16,295 nt of DNA from Stephanodiscus triporus (lineage: Eukaryota > Bacillariophyta > Thalassiosirophyceae > Thalassiosirales > Thalassiosiraceae): contig JALLAZ010001493.1 of NCBI GenBank assembly GCA_036939755.1, positions 1-16,295 of the forward strand. Direction: 5' to 3'. This document shows positions 1 to 8,472 of this stretch, piece after piece; within the stretch, counting starts at the first letter, position 1, and each line of letters opens with the position of its first letter. The position numbers and the translations under genes are program-made. The notes under the pieces were generated by a model. That model saw only the letters and a program-made list of their open reading frames with translations, was not told where the DNA came from and ran no database searches.

Positions 1-216
1 GACTAATCACATGTGTGACTGCCCGATAGGCCACACAGAGATGATGAGTACTGCACGCCCGTGCCTTTTTGGATCACCTGGGGAACACAAACGTCTACCA
101 ATGCATTACCCAATTTGAAGCCTATGACCGCCAGAGACAGCTTGCAAACAGACTGGAATCTCTCCTTAAGGAGTGGGACGATGACAAACTCATCTCACAG
201 GCAGAATGGTGGTTCC
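1..216 (+). pseudogene. Broken coding-like fragment in left host flank
   Basis: I do not recognise this sequence. Frame 2 (bases 2-62) reads a Cys-rich stretch with C-x-C and a His (CDCPIGHTEMM). Frame 3 (48-224) reads about 58 residues that look helical and charged (for example QFEAYDRQRQLANRLESLLK). The two would form one continuous reading if a single base were gained or lost near 57-63. The frame-3 reading ends at a TAA (222-224) lying inside the LTR that starts at 217, so the retrotransposon cuts into or truncates whatever was encoded here. It may be a remnant of another mobile element or a decayed host exon. The window edge prevents seeing its start. Confidence 0.3.
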
Positions 217-298
217 TGTCATAATCCTATCAGCATGGTGCGATAGGAGGAGACTAGATAAGATATAACTAGCTTATCTATCTACTACTATTGTAACA
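217..298 (-). repeat. 3' LTR of the retrotransposon (82 bp)
   Basis: The repeat begins tgtcataatcc and ends ttgtaaca on the plus strand. It matches 8473-8551 base for base except around 241-244, where cgat here corresponds to a single a in the other copy. Similarity stops abruptly at both ends. It holds an inverted repeat, agataag/cttatct (258-264 and 272-280 area), separated by about 10 bases. It is very short for a copia LTR. Confidence 0.92.
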
Positions 299-307
299 CC
301 CCCCCAC
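299..307 (-). other. Polypurine tract for plus-strand DNA priming
   Basis: On the element strand a run of seven G preceded by GT (GTGGGGGGG) abuts the 3' LTR, which then begins TGTTAC. This is where a polypurine tract belongs in an LTR retrotransposon. Just upstream in element sense, plus bases 312-327 hold an imperfect palindrome (atgatg-tcgt-catcat). Bases 299-365 are otherwise the non-coding 3' end of the element. Confidence 0.75.
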
Positions 308-639
308 AATTCATGATGTCGTCATCATGGATTGTACTAACCATGCTGTATAATACAATTGTCAGTCAAGGATGCTCCGCGTAATCTTCATACAGCGGAG
401 CATGAACCCGTGCAGCTGCAGCACACATAGGGGTAGTGAATGACTCAGGAACCAATGTTTCATAAGTCGACATATCATTGGTATACCTTCCAATCATGCT
501 ATGATAGACCGGGGAATACATGGGAGGAATATGCCCAAGAAGAAAATCAGCATGTCGGTGAAATAGAGCCCGATTTAGAGATTTCGTTAAGTGATCGGAC
601 ATATTGATCGAAGTGTCGATCCTTTCCAAATGCATGATG

Positions 640-2282
640 TCACGATCCACTCATTTGCATAAGGAAAAATACTTGATGTCCATATGCCGAGTTCGAGGAG
701 TAGGTTTTTGTGCGTTACCCATTGCCGTTCAGGCGTCGTTGTCTTCGTATAAGACAGTGGCGGCCTCCTGAGGAAAATCTAAATCCCACAAGACACTGCG
801 TATGAACAATATCATTTTGCCAGTATCATTAGCAGCCATAAATTCTGCTTCCGTCGAAGATCCTGCCACCGTAGGTTGAAATTTTGACTTGTAGGCAATA
901 GTACCGCCAGCTAAGCGTATCACCGTTCCACCGAAAGAGCGGCGTGTTTTAACGCATGTCGCCCAATCAGAGTCTGCAAAGGCATGAATTGTGGTGGCGT
1001 CATGTTGAGGTCTGTCATCAAGGAGCAAGTCTTGCTTATTACTGTTGATCTTAGGGAGAGGGCCTTCAAGTAGTTCTGGACGAGGGGAGGTTCTCCAAAA
1101 GTAGATGCCATCATCGCGAGTACTATAGAGGTATTTGATAGCATGTTTGACACCATGGTAATGGTGTTCGTCCGGGGCGGCATTTGCCTGTGATAACTTA
1201 ACACTGGCAAATGCGACATCTGGTCGGGTTGTTGTCATGGCCCAAATCAACTCCCCAACACCACAGCGGTAGGTAAGCTGCATCTGTTTAGCTAATTTGG
1301 CTTGAACCTTTGGATCAGGATCACCGACTGCAGCATTAAATTTCTTAAACCACGTAGGATCTGTTGGTAATGGTGTGGGTCGATCTTCTGTGCTAGTAAA
1401 ATTTTGCATCCAAGAAACCAAATATTTTTTGCAAATCTTATCGATGAAGGTTTTGGAGGAAATCTTAATATAATCCCTCGTTTGTAGAACATCGACACCA
1501 TTGTACATGTCGACATAACCCTGTCGTTTCATGGGAATCATTAACTCATCATCAATCATGTCTAATAGAATATTTGCAGTCCTCTCATCAGGAGCAGCAA
1601 TAGCAAAATCATCTACCTGACGTTTGAAAATCACTCTCTTGCCCTCAATAATGCCGGAATATAAGCAAGGTTCGTGTACTGTTGGTTTGAGACCCAAGTC
1701 CTGTAATATTGAGTCTGCATGTTTCTCCCATAGACGGGGAGATTCCGAATGCCCCTACATAGTGGACAATATTGGGATAACCTCACCCTGCTGTAGAGGT
1801 GGCTGTTTCTTATGGTGCACCCACCAATCGTGAAATGCTTAGTCAGAGTAAATATAAAAGCCCTGTTTAGGTGGCGGCGCCTCCGCAAACGCATTAGATA
1901 CATCCGCGCCATAGATCAAGAGATTTTCGGCGGCCGCAACAGCGTAAAACAGGCGAGAACTTGTCTGATCCACACAATTGCATAAGTTTCATCTAGGATT
2001 CTAGCCTGTCCTGACTGGAGATCCGTCGCATGCAAATCGAGCCTTCTTACGCCCGTCAAGAGTTTTGATAGCATATGTCCATACAGTGTGGAATACCGCT
2101 GCATCGCCATCAACAAGTTGTGGGGAACCAAACATGCCTTGGTTAAAATATTGGTCCAGTTGCAGATACTCCGAAGCTCTCCAATCATCCCAATCGGGTT
2201 GTTGGATTAAATTGCCTCGTGTTAATTTCATGACTCTGTTGACTACATTAAGAACCCCCCCAGAGTCAACAATGTGATATGT
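640..2282 (-). pseudogene. pol reverse transcriptase and RNase H
   Basis: The RT begins with DWDDWRASEYLQLDQYFNQG and WTYAIKTLDGRKKAR. It continues through YGADVSNAFAEAPPPKQ (the first catalytic Asp region) and reaches the polymerase box RQVDDFAIA at 1599-1622. The box reads Q-V-D-D rather than the usual copia Y-V-D-D. The connection (YLYSTRDDGIYFW) leads to RNase H, recognised by AFADSDWA, RRSFGGTV, AYKSKFQPTVAGSSTEAE and YEDND. Two compensating frameshifts occur between about 2035 and 1980. A TAA (1839-1841) and a TAG (1755-1757) interrupt the RT, and TGA codons at 729-731 and 651-653 interrupt RNase H and its tail. Only 1697-729 is an uninterrupted stretch. Confidence 0.9.
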
Positions 2283-3800
2283 CGGTCGACTAGATCGAAG
2301 GTGTTGCTAAACTCCCAGCGATTATTCAGTTGGTCATGGACCTGCTGTGTAAATGGTGCTGATGACACGATGGGAATGCCAGTATTAGACAAATTAGGCC
2401 TGATCTCCGGGTGTGAGAATAACAGTGTAACCGATGTGACTCCCGCATCCACGGCAGAACGCAAAGCTGATCTAGCATCATCGATAGAACATATGATGGT
2501 GTCCGCAATTTTTATAAGCCACGCGCCTCGTACTCGCGTACGCCAATCAGGAATTTTGGCAGACGGAGTGCCAGGTGACATGGTAGCGAGGTGAACACGT
2601 CCGCCCACTTCATAGAGGGAGAGACCAGCCGTAGCATGTTTGGCAAGATTGACATGTGTCAAGTTTATCACCTTTTCAAAAGCATCAAAATAAGGGTCTG
2701 GGGACATATAAATCATAGCCATATCCGAATGTGATATGTCAAAGTCCTTAATAAGGTCCTTCACACGAGGCATGCGCGTCCGGCGGACTGGAGGGGTGGT
2801 GGCATTAATCAAAGCTGCCCTTGCCCCAACCGGACGGTGTTGTGGAATGACCCAATTCGTATGCAATAAAGGTAGCGGGTGCATCATACACATATCAGGC
2901 ACCAACCAAGGATGTGAGGTTGACTTGTGAGGTGCCATAGGAGGCCATGGAACAGTAACAGTTTCAATTGTACCCATGGGGCGAAAATCCGACTCAACAT
3001 CTGGCGTGTCCGTCAAACCCAGAGCGTCATATATATCAGTTTCGTCTGTAATCCCAAGATCAAACAGCAGTTGTGCCGTGGGGGGGCGAGCATCCTGGAG
3101 ATACCACGCTTCGTCAAATTGCGGGTGATGACTGCGTTTGACGACTCCACTGTCCAGATCCAGATAGACAATATTTTGAGCAGTGGCCGTGTAACCTAAA
3201 AAGATACCCTTAAAATTGTGTCGGTCAAGTTTGGCACATCGTTTCCCCGACTGTTTGACACATACCCGAGACCCAAAGAGTTTTAAATGAGCCAAGTCCG
3301 GCTTTACCCCAAATAGGCCTTCAAACGGCGTCTTCCGAGTGGCATTGTGCATGAGACGGTTGTGAAGATAAACTGAGTGTTGTAACACCGCAGACCAGTA
3401 CTTTGCGGGGAGGCCCGAGCCGTATAGGAGGGTACGTGCACGGACAGCCAACTTGTCATTATAGATTTCTACCGATCCGTTTTGTGACGGGCTATCGGCC
3501 CCCGTTGGTTCCAAAACATATTGGTGTGAACGTAAGGCTAAATCTGAGAGTTGAAAAGACCGGGCAAGTTCCCCACCCTGATCCATTCAAATGGAGCCAC
3601 CGAGATTATGTCCAAAGCGAGTCAGGAATGTATTGATCAACTCCAACGGAGGTTCCTTCATGTTTGTCAGAAATACCCACACATAGCAGGACGCCTCATC
3701 AATAATAAGCAAATACGACAAGAATCCATCATAAGACAGGACCACCCGGTCATCTTTTGTATTGGGTTTGGAGTAATTTGACGTAGACGCCCATGTAAAA
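2243..3800 (-). pseudogene. pol integrase core and spacer domain
   Basis: The DDE catalytic triad can be read: Asp in YLLIIDEAS, Asp in MDQGGELA just after a TGA stop (3587-3589), and Glu in SQNGSVEIYND. The usual downstream block follows (AKYWSAVLQHSVYLHNR, KTPFEGLFGVKPDLAHLKLFG, GIFLGY). The premature TGA falls between the first and second catalytic Asp. A long spacer then leads to the reverse transcriptase. It contains a PDZ-like stretch, listed separately. The open frame ends at 2243 because the frame slips near 2275-2285. The correct downstream frame starts in the run of seven G just before the reverse transcriptase. Confidence 0.88.
2400..2620 (-). other. PDZ-like domain encoded between integrase and reverse transcriptase
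   Basis: The about 73 residues start at VGGRVHLATMSPGTPSAKIP, pass through RGAWLIKIADTIICSIDDA, and end at TSVTLLFSHPE. The layout matches the PDZ fold: an opening strand, a small-residue-rich P-G-x-P-S/A turn, a strand with G-x-W-L-I-x-I, a short helix with S-I-D-D-A-x-x-A-L, and a final V-x-L-L-F strand. This is pattern recognition only. It could instead be an unrelated lineage-specific spacer. If real it would be a protein-binding module inside a retrotransposon polyprotein. Confidence 0.4.
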
Positions 3801-5218
3801 CCAGCGCTTGCAGTCAGTTGTCCGTTCGGCCAAGCGCTGAGCTGCCTGTTTCTTAATACGCGCTTCTTCCTTCCAATCCAAAAAGCGAAACGGATGATAA
3901 TGAAAACCCGATGGTATGCCCGTGACATTCCCAGGGAGAAGGTCAAGTTGCTGTTCACCGGGAGAGCCGAGTCTTAACATCCAAATTTCAGATTCTGTCA
4001 TGTTTGCCTGCGTGACCGGGACATAGCGCCGTGAACGTCGTGGGTCCACAGCATCAGGGATAGTTCCAGCCAGCCGACGAATGATTGGACCTGATGATTG
4101 GATGGGGTTAACATCCACAGTAAACACATCTGTCGGACAATAGTATAACCCATCCCTCTTCTCAAGATTAAGTGTAATGGAGTAGAGGCCACTCTCACTT
4201 GTAAAACGGATACTCCCCGGGGTGTCCCCATGATGTCCGATCTGTATCCAATGAACCAAGGTATCACTTGATGACACAATAGCCTCTGGAGATAAAATGG
4301 TTTCCGTCGCGTTCTTACAATAATAACACGGTTGGTAATAGATGGAGCCATCCGCCAGAGTCAGCGGTATGAGTCCCTTCTTAGTACAGCAATCATCAAG
4401 TGAAAACGTGCCCGACGACGTGGCAACCGATATGGGGAGAGGAGGGATTGTCTCAACATCCACCAAAAGATCTAAGATACCCGTGATGCATATATTAGCA
4501 CCCCCGTCCATCAAAGAGGGGGCAGCAACGGCTGCCGTTGTATCATTGGTCCGCAAGACCTTGACGACTGAACCTTTATCCCCTTTGAGGCCATACACCC
4601 GAGGTAAGCCCACAACCCGAGTGACACTGTCCATGTGAGCGTACGGCACAATGGAGTCACCATTGTCACACGTAGACCCAGCCGTAGGGAGATCAAAAGG
4701 GAATTCAAACGGCGTGACTGGCAAACTGGGACATATCATAATGCTAGGGTCCATGATAGACCCCTGTGGGAAGTATGGAGGCGTGTGGCACTGTGCCTTG
4801 TCGAGGGGGATATTGTATTCAACCAGATCCTGACACCATGGAGATGGAGGGTGACGGGGTTGTTGTTGTGGCACGACCAAGCGAGAAGCCTGACCCATAC
4901 ACCCCTAGCCAAGGGTCCATCCACAGAGACATTAATGGTGACCCCATCCACTGGCAAAGGTGGGGGCTCCGCCGGGGGTCTGAGAGCCCATTCTGTGGAG
5001 TCCACCCTCTCCGGCGGGCCAGATACAGGCGTTCTGTGCGCTGCGTGCATCTCGGAACCAGAATCTGAGTGGACGCGGGTAAGACGCGTGAGAGCCTGCA
5101 CCGGCGGAGGATCCCCTGGAGTTGTATCCAAGAGAGTTGAGACCACAGATTTAACATGAGAGGACGTCGGCATAGGAATATGATCCCCCCCAACACATCG
5201 ACGGGGATCGTACCCTAG
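3800..5218 (-). pseudogene. pol N-terminal part: linker, protease, pre-integrase region
   Basis: The first about 110 codons after gag (to about 4890) are Pro/Ser-rich and lie in the gag frame. The reading then moves by one base to the frame open from 4898 to 3750. The protease is recognised by LMDGGANICITG, with the catalytic Asp at 4506-4508. Copia proteases usually have D-S/T-G, so the Ser/Thr position is Gly here. About 60 codons on is a C-x2-C (PCYYCK) followed by His residues (HWIQIGHH). The region before the integrase core contains LRLGSPGEQQLDLLPGNV and HYHPFRFLDWKEEARIKKQA, a diatom copia pre-integrase signature. A standard HHCC zinc finger of copia integrase is not evident. Confidence 0.85.
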
Positions 5219-5221
5219 TCA
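5216..5221 (-). promoter_or_regulatory. Possible UGA readthrough site between gag and pol
   Basis: Gag ends in GCT TGA at 5219-5221. The next codon is CTA, and the same frame stays open for about 110 codons into the pol linker. UGA followed by CUA is a well-known leaky stop context in eukaryotes. Here it would give gag mainly and gag-pol occasionally. Because this copy has other stop mutations, the TGA could also be a simple mutation in a once continuous gag-pol frame. Confidence 0.4.
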
Positions 5222-7777
5222 AGCCGATCGCACCCCCTCGTCAAGGTCGTCTTCATCGTTGCCGTCGGGCCAGCACTCCCAGCACATTTCAGCATCCAAG
5301 TCATCAATCGATAAGTCCAAAAGATCCAGGTAAGCCTTCATAACCCGCCGAGGTTTCTTTGTGGGATTGCCAACCGCCGAGCGCCACCGATCGATCCAAC
5401 CAGCTTCAATTTTGTCTTTGGCGTCATTGGAGAGCTCCTTTTTGTACTTTTCGATGAACAATGCGATTGCGAGGACATCACAATTCGCAGCCACATGCCA
5501 TTTACGGCGGCACGCATCACAGATGACATCAGGCCTGTATTCCCCATTATTTCTGTCGGGATGAGCAAACCGCCCATGAGGTGGAGGAGAACGACCAGCG
5601 CGGTCACCACTCCGTCCACCTTGAATATAAGAACGGGCAGTGCCCATACCCTGTCGGGCGGCGTCCCGCGCTCCGCGGGAGTCCCGAGGTGGTCCACGAT
5701 CATCCGATAGCCATGCGACCCGTGGAGAGTCCCGTATAGCGACACATCGATCCCTATGGTCGACACCACCACCCAACGTCCGATGGACCCAAGGGAGAAC
5801 AGCCTGAGCTCGAGTTTTTGCATTCGAATGCAATTGTGATGCCAGCCCCATGATGCACAGATTAACAGGTAAGTATCCATCATCATTACCCGAGATATAG
5901 TTCGTGACACACGTATACAATGTCGTAATGGCATCGGCGTACGCAGGTTCAGTAATCACATTCAAGAACGATATTCTGTTCGTCCGATCGTCTTGCACGA
6001 CCCCTTTCTTCGCCTGCAGGCAGAAATATAGGAGAAAGGAAAGTGCGAACTCAAAGATGTCATCATCCATCCAAGCGGGTAGGCGCACTGGAATTGTAGG
6101 GTCAAAACCCGGGACAGACAGGGCCATAATCCGCCATAAAAGGTCATATCCATTACCAGTTTCCATGCACACCATGTTAATCACAGATGTCACCTGTGTG
6201 TCCGTTCGTGGGAGGAGCCGAGGGAGCAACTCCATCAGCACCCGAGCAATGGTGGCATATCGTGGCAGCCCCAACCCAGGGGGGCACAGCGCTTCGAACC
6301 CCATCTTCACACTGACACAATCAAACGGCATTACCGGTAGGAGGTAGATCATCCCAGTCTTGTGGAAATTATCATAAAACTCCACTGTCGCTGCGACCTC
6401 CAATTGAGTGAGTCGAGGGAACGAGCCAAGTCCTTTTTCAAGGATGCATTCAAGCTGCGGGCCTTTATAATGTCCGCGGGGGTGTTCCCAATTGTCGCAT
6501 GTGACATCGTGGAGGTGGATAATGTCATTATAGCTCATGATGACATCTGAGGAATTAATTTCAGTGTATCCGCAGTTATGCACAATCGCCATCGTCAGAG
6601 GGTTGTACCCATTGACACCCCCATGGTATCGCACGTTCCCCAACCTCACGATATCCAATGGACTTATCTTTCCTGCCAACGCCTGCCTTCGGCAATCAGC
6701 ATGTCGCGGGGAAAGAATTTCACCACCCAATGAGGAGTCATCATCAAACGGGGGCCCGTGAGAAGCTCCACCCTGTCGGACATCCGTGACGTTCTCCGCA
6801 TCCTGCGTGCAAGACCCCCCAACCTGCCGCGGGGCATAAGGATGCGGGGCATAAGGATTCATTGGCAACATCCAATTCCGGAAGGGTGAACGATCTGTAT
6901 CCATGGGAGGAACGGGCAACGTAGCATCCCAGAAGGTCGATCTCCCTGGAGCAAGGTGATGCTCTGGGCGGGAACTATCACCGTGACCATATTCAAGTTG
7001 TCCCGGAGGAGAATATGTCGAGCCCGCTGTGGGAGCCGGCCGGGCAGATGGGAGCATGCCATCAACATGAACATCCCCCTTTACCCCTTGCAATGAGGCC
7101 AAATCAACGTTAGGGAACAGTGGGCGACGAGGCAGACCACCCATACTAGGCGCTGGGGCATACCGAGTGGTAGCATTTGTGCGTGGGGGGGGCTCCTCAA
7201 ACCAGGGTACCTCACCGCCGCGAAACGTCGTCGTGGACCCCGATGGGTCTCCTTGTTCATCATCCGCAGGGGTGGTCCATGCAACGCCCGCCATCGGGAT
7301 CGTTTGGACCGCGGCGTGCATCGTATCAACCACCGGAGTAGCATGCACGTAGTCAAGTTTGAGGCCAATATCAGTGAGATCCTGGCCAAAACAGGCGTGG
7401 TCTGCCTTCATCTCAGTGAGGGTGGCAATAAGGGTGGCCACCTTTTCTTCACTCTTTTTAGCTGCCGCCGTCATGAGCTCTAATTTTTGTTTCATCGTTG
7501 CGTTGTCGACCTTAAAAGCCGCCGTGTCCTGCTGAACCGCCTTGAACGTGTGCAGGCGGTGGGAGCGAAGTTCTACCGTTAGATCGTCCTGGCGCGACTC
7601 CCCCCGTCGGAGTTCCTGATGAACAGCCGCGAGAGCGCCGTCGGCCTTCTTGGCGTGGGCGACAAAAAGAGTTTTGATGGCAGACGGAATGGCGTTGGCG
7701 TCCGACTGAGGAAAGTCATCCCCCAAACCCTCGAGAAATAAGTCCCAATGAAAGTCTGGGGCGGGGGGGGGGGTCAT
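5219..7777 (-). CDS. gag: gag capsid/nucleocapsid region with CCHC knuckle
   Basis: An open stretch of 852 codons from the ATG at 7775-7777. A non-ATG extension to 7792 is possible, but a TGA lies directly upstream of it. Residues about 20-130 are Ala/Lys/Glu-rich with heptad character and probably form a coiled coil. A Pro/Gly-rich middle follows, then a helical capsid-like region (about residues 390-680), an Arg/Gly/Asp-rich basic stretch, and a CX2CX4HX4C zinc knuckle (CDACRRKWHVAANC, residues 753-766, bases 5480-5521) that would bind the element RNA. The acidic C-terminus ends at the TGA of 5219-5221. The ATG follows an 11-C run, and the codons upstream of that run in another frame look like the true N-terminal continuation. 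This ORF is therefore probably an N-terminally broken gag. Confidence 0.85.
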   Translation of the reverse strand: MTPPPAPDFHWDLFLEGLGDDFPQSDANAIPSAIKTLFVAHAKKADGALAAVHQELRRGESRQDDLTVELRSHRLHTFKAVQQDTAAFKVDNATMKQKLELMTAAAKKSEEKVATLIATLTEMKADHACFGQDLTDIGLKLDYVHATPVVDTMHAAVQTIPMAGVAWTTPADDEQGDPSGSTTTFRGGEVPWFEEPPPRTNATTRYAPAPSMGGLPRRPLFPNVDLASLQGVKGDVHVDGMLPSARPAPTAGSTYSPPGQLEYGHGDSSRPEHHLAPGRSTFWDATLPVPPMDTDRSPFRNWMLPMNPYAPHPYAPRQVGGSCTQDAENVTDVRQGGASHGPPFDDDSSLGGEILSPRHADCRRQALAGKISPLDIVRLGNVRYHGGVNGYNPLTMAIVHNCGYTEINSSDVIMSYNDIIHLHDVTCDNWEHPRGHYKGPQLECILEKGLGSFPRLTQLEVAATVEFYDNFHKTGMIYLLPVMPFDCVSVKMGFEALCPPGLGLPRYATIARVLMELLPRLLPRTDTQVTSVINMVCMETGNGYDLLWRIMALSVPGFDPTIPVRLPAWMDDDIFEFALSFLLYFCLQAKKGVVQDDRTNRISFLNVITEPAYADAITTLYTCVTNYISGNDDGYLPVNLCIMGLASQLHSNAKTRAQAVLPWVHRTLGGGVDHRDRCVAIRDSPRVAWLSDDRGPPRDSRGARDAARQGMGTARSYIQGGRSGDRAGRSPPPHGRFAHPDRNNGEYRPDVICDACRRKWHVAANCDVLAIALFIEKYKKELSNDAKDKIEAGWIDRWRSAVGNPTKKPRRVMKAYLDLLDLSIDDLDAEMCWECWPDGNDEDDLDEGVRSA

Positions 7778-7856
7778 ACTGACCCCCACCAATCATGTCA
7801 TCAACCGGCGCGGGATACTGAACAAAAACAGAAGCCCCCTTGAGGGAAGGGATCCC

Positions 7857-8291
7857 TTAATCATCCCCAAAAGCATCGTCCCCTGCAACGTCGATCGTGC
7901 ACGGCACTGTCCTCGTCATCGTGTCCACTGTCGCAGCACTGTCGCGGAGCATCGGATGCTCCATTTCGTGAAGGTGGGGGAATACCGACTCCCGCGTCGA
8001 CAGGGGGGAAGGCGGGCGAATCTCAGCTGTTGCACGCATCGCGCGACCGGGCGTAACACGCGGCGTCATAGCGTGCACGTGTTCCGCGAGCTTCGCATCC
8101 AGCGTGCGAGCTCGGTCTGTGGTGGAACTTGTCTGGACCGCATCCGGTGGGGGCAACGGGGGCAGCCCCATCGAACGTCGGCTCATCCGGGGCCGCTCAC
8201 CATGTAGGGGCGGAGGGGGCGGGGGAGGGCCGTCCGTCGGCTCAATCTCAAAAGGCGAGAGGAGAGAACGCGATGCCGTGGATTGAGACAT
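7857..8291 (-). pseudogene. gag N-terminal part, separated by a stop and a frameshift
   Basis: The ATG at 8289-8291 opens 144 codons. The product is rich in Pro, Ser, Thr and Arg, with a run of seven Pro at about residues 22-28, and ends DDAFGDD at a TAA (7857-7859). It lies directly upstream of gag. The same frame after the TAA remains open (it includes VFVQYPAPVDDMIGGGQYD) as far as the 11-C run at 7763-7773. One C fewer there would put it in frame with the main gag ORF. I therefore read it as the original gag N-terminus rather than an independent gene. An independent small first ORF cannot be excluded. Confidence 0.6.
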
Positions 8292-8459
8292 GTCGAACCG
8301 CTCGTAACCAAAAAAAAATCGTAGTAGTAGAAAAATAACACTAGTCCACTCCAATCAGCTCGGCAGCCGCCGTCGGGGCGACCGGTTCTTCAGGATATAA
8401 ACAATGATTCCCCCAGGAATCAGCGCAATTTTTCAAGCCGAAGGCGAGGAAAAATTATT
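8292..8459 (-). other. 5' leader of the retrotransposon RNA
   Basis: Untranslated leader between the primer-binding site and the first gag ATG. It contains an A-rich stretch next to the ATG (8310-8336) and a perfect 8-bp inverted repeat, aatttttc at 8427-8434 and gaaaaatt at 8449-8456. Inside the repeat is a short gcc/ggc pairing. A stable stem-loop next to the primer-binding site could serve packaging, dimerisation or primer placement, which is inference. Confidence 0.6.
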
Positions 8460-8472
8460 GGTACTCTTAACC
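8460..8472 (-). other. Primer-binding site
   Basis: The element strand directly after the 5' LTR reads GGTTAAGAGTACC. This is not the usual plant copia site complementary to the 3' end of initiator tRNA. The plus-strand sequence ctcttaacc (8464-8472) equals the anticodon loop and following stem bases of eukaryotic tRNA-Lys(CUU) as I remember it. That suggests priming by an internally cleaved tRNA, as in Drosophila copia. The match is only about nine bases. Confidence 0.45.

Larger units (their letters stand above)
366..5218 (-). pseudogene. pol: pol polyprotein, multiply broken (PR-IN-RT-RH)
   Basis: This is the reading continuing from the gag stop to a TGA at 366-368. All the copia enzymes can be followed in order, but the frame changes near 4890-4900, near 3790-3830, near 2275-2285 and twice between about 2035 and 1980. 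In-frame stops lie at 3587-3589 (TGA), 1839-1841 (TAA), 1755-1757 (TAG), 729-731 (TGA) and 651-653 (TGA). Each stop is followed at once by more family-like coding in the same frame, which marks them as point mutations. The final open stretch (650-366) is the C-terminal tail after RNase H. No translated product could contain all the enzymes. Whether some indels are assembly errors cannot be judged from the sequence. Confidence 0.9.

Noticed and set aside
4880..4905. Programmed -1 frameshift in pol
   Set aside because: The frame moves by -1 here, but I see no X-XXY-YYZ slippery heptamer; a simple indel is more likely given the many other breaks.
4635..5159. 174-codon plus-strand ORF opposite the gag-pol junction
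   Set aside because: It is antisense to the pol linker and protease, which have recognisable coding content; no motif of its own.
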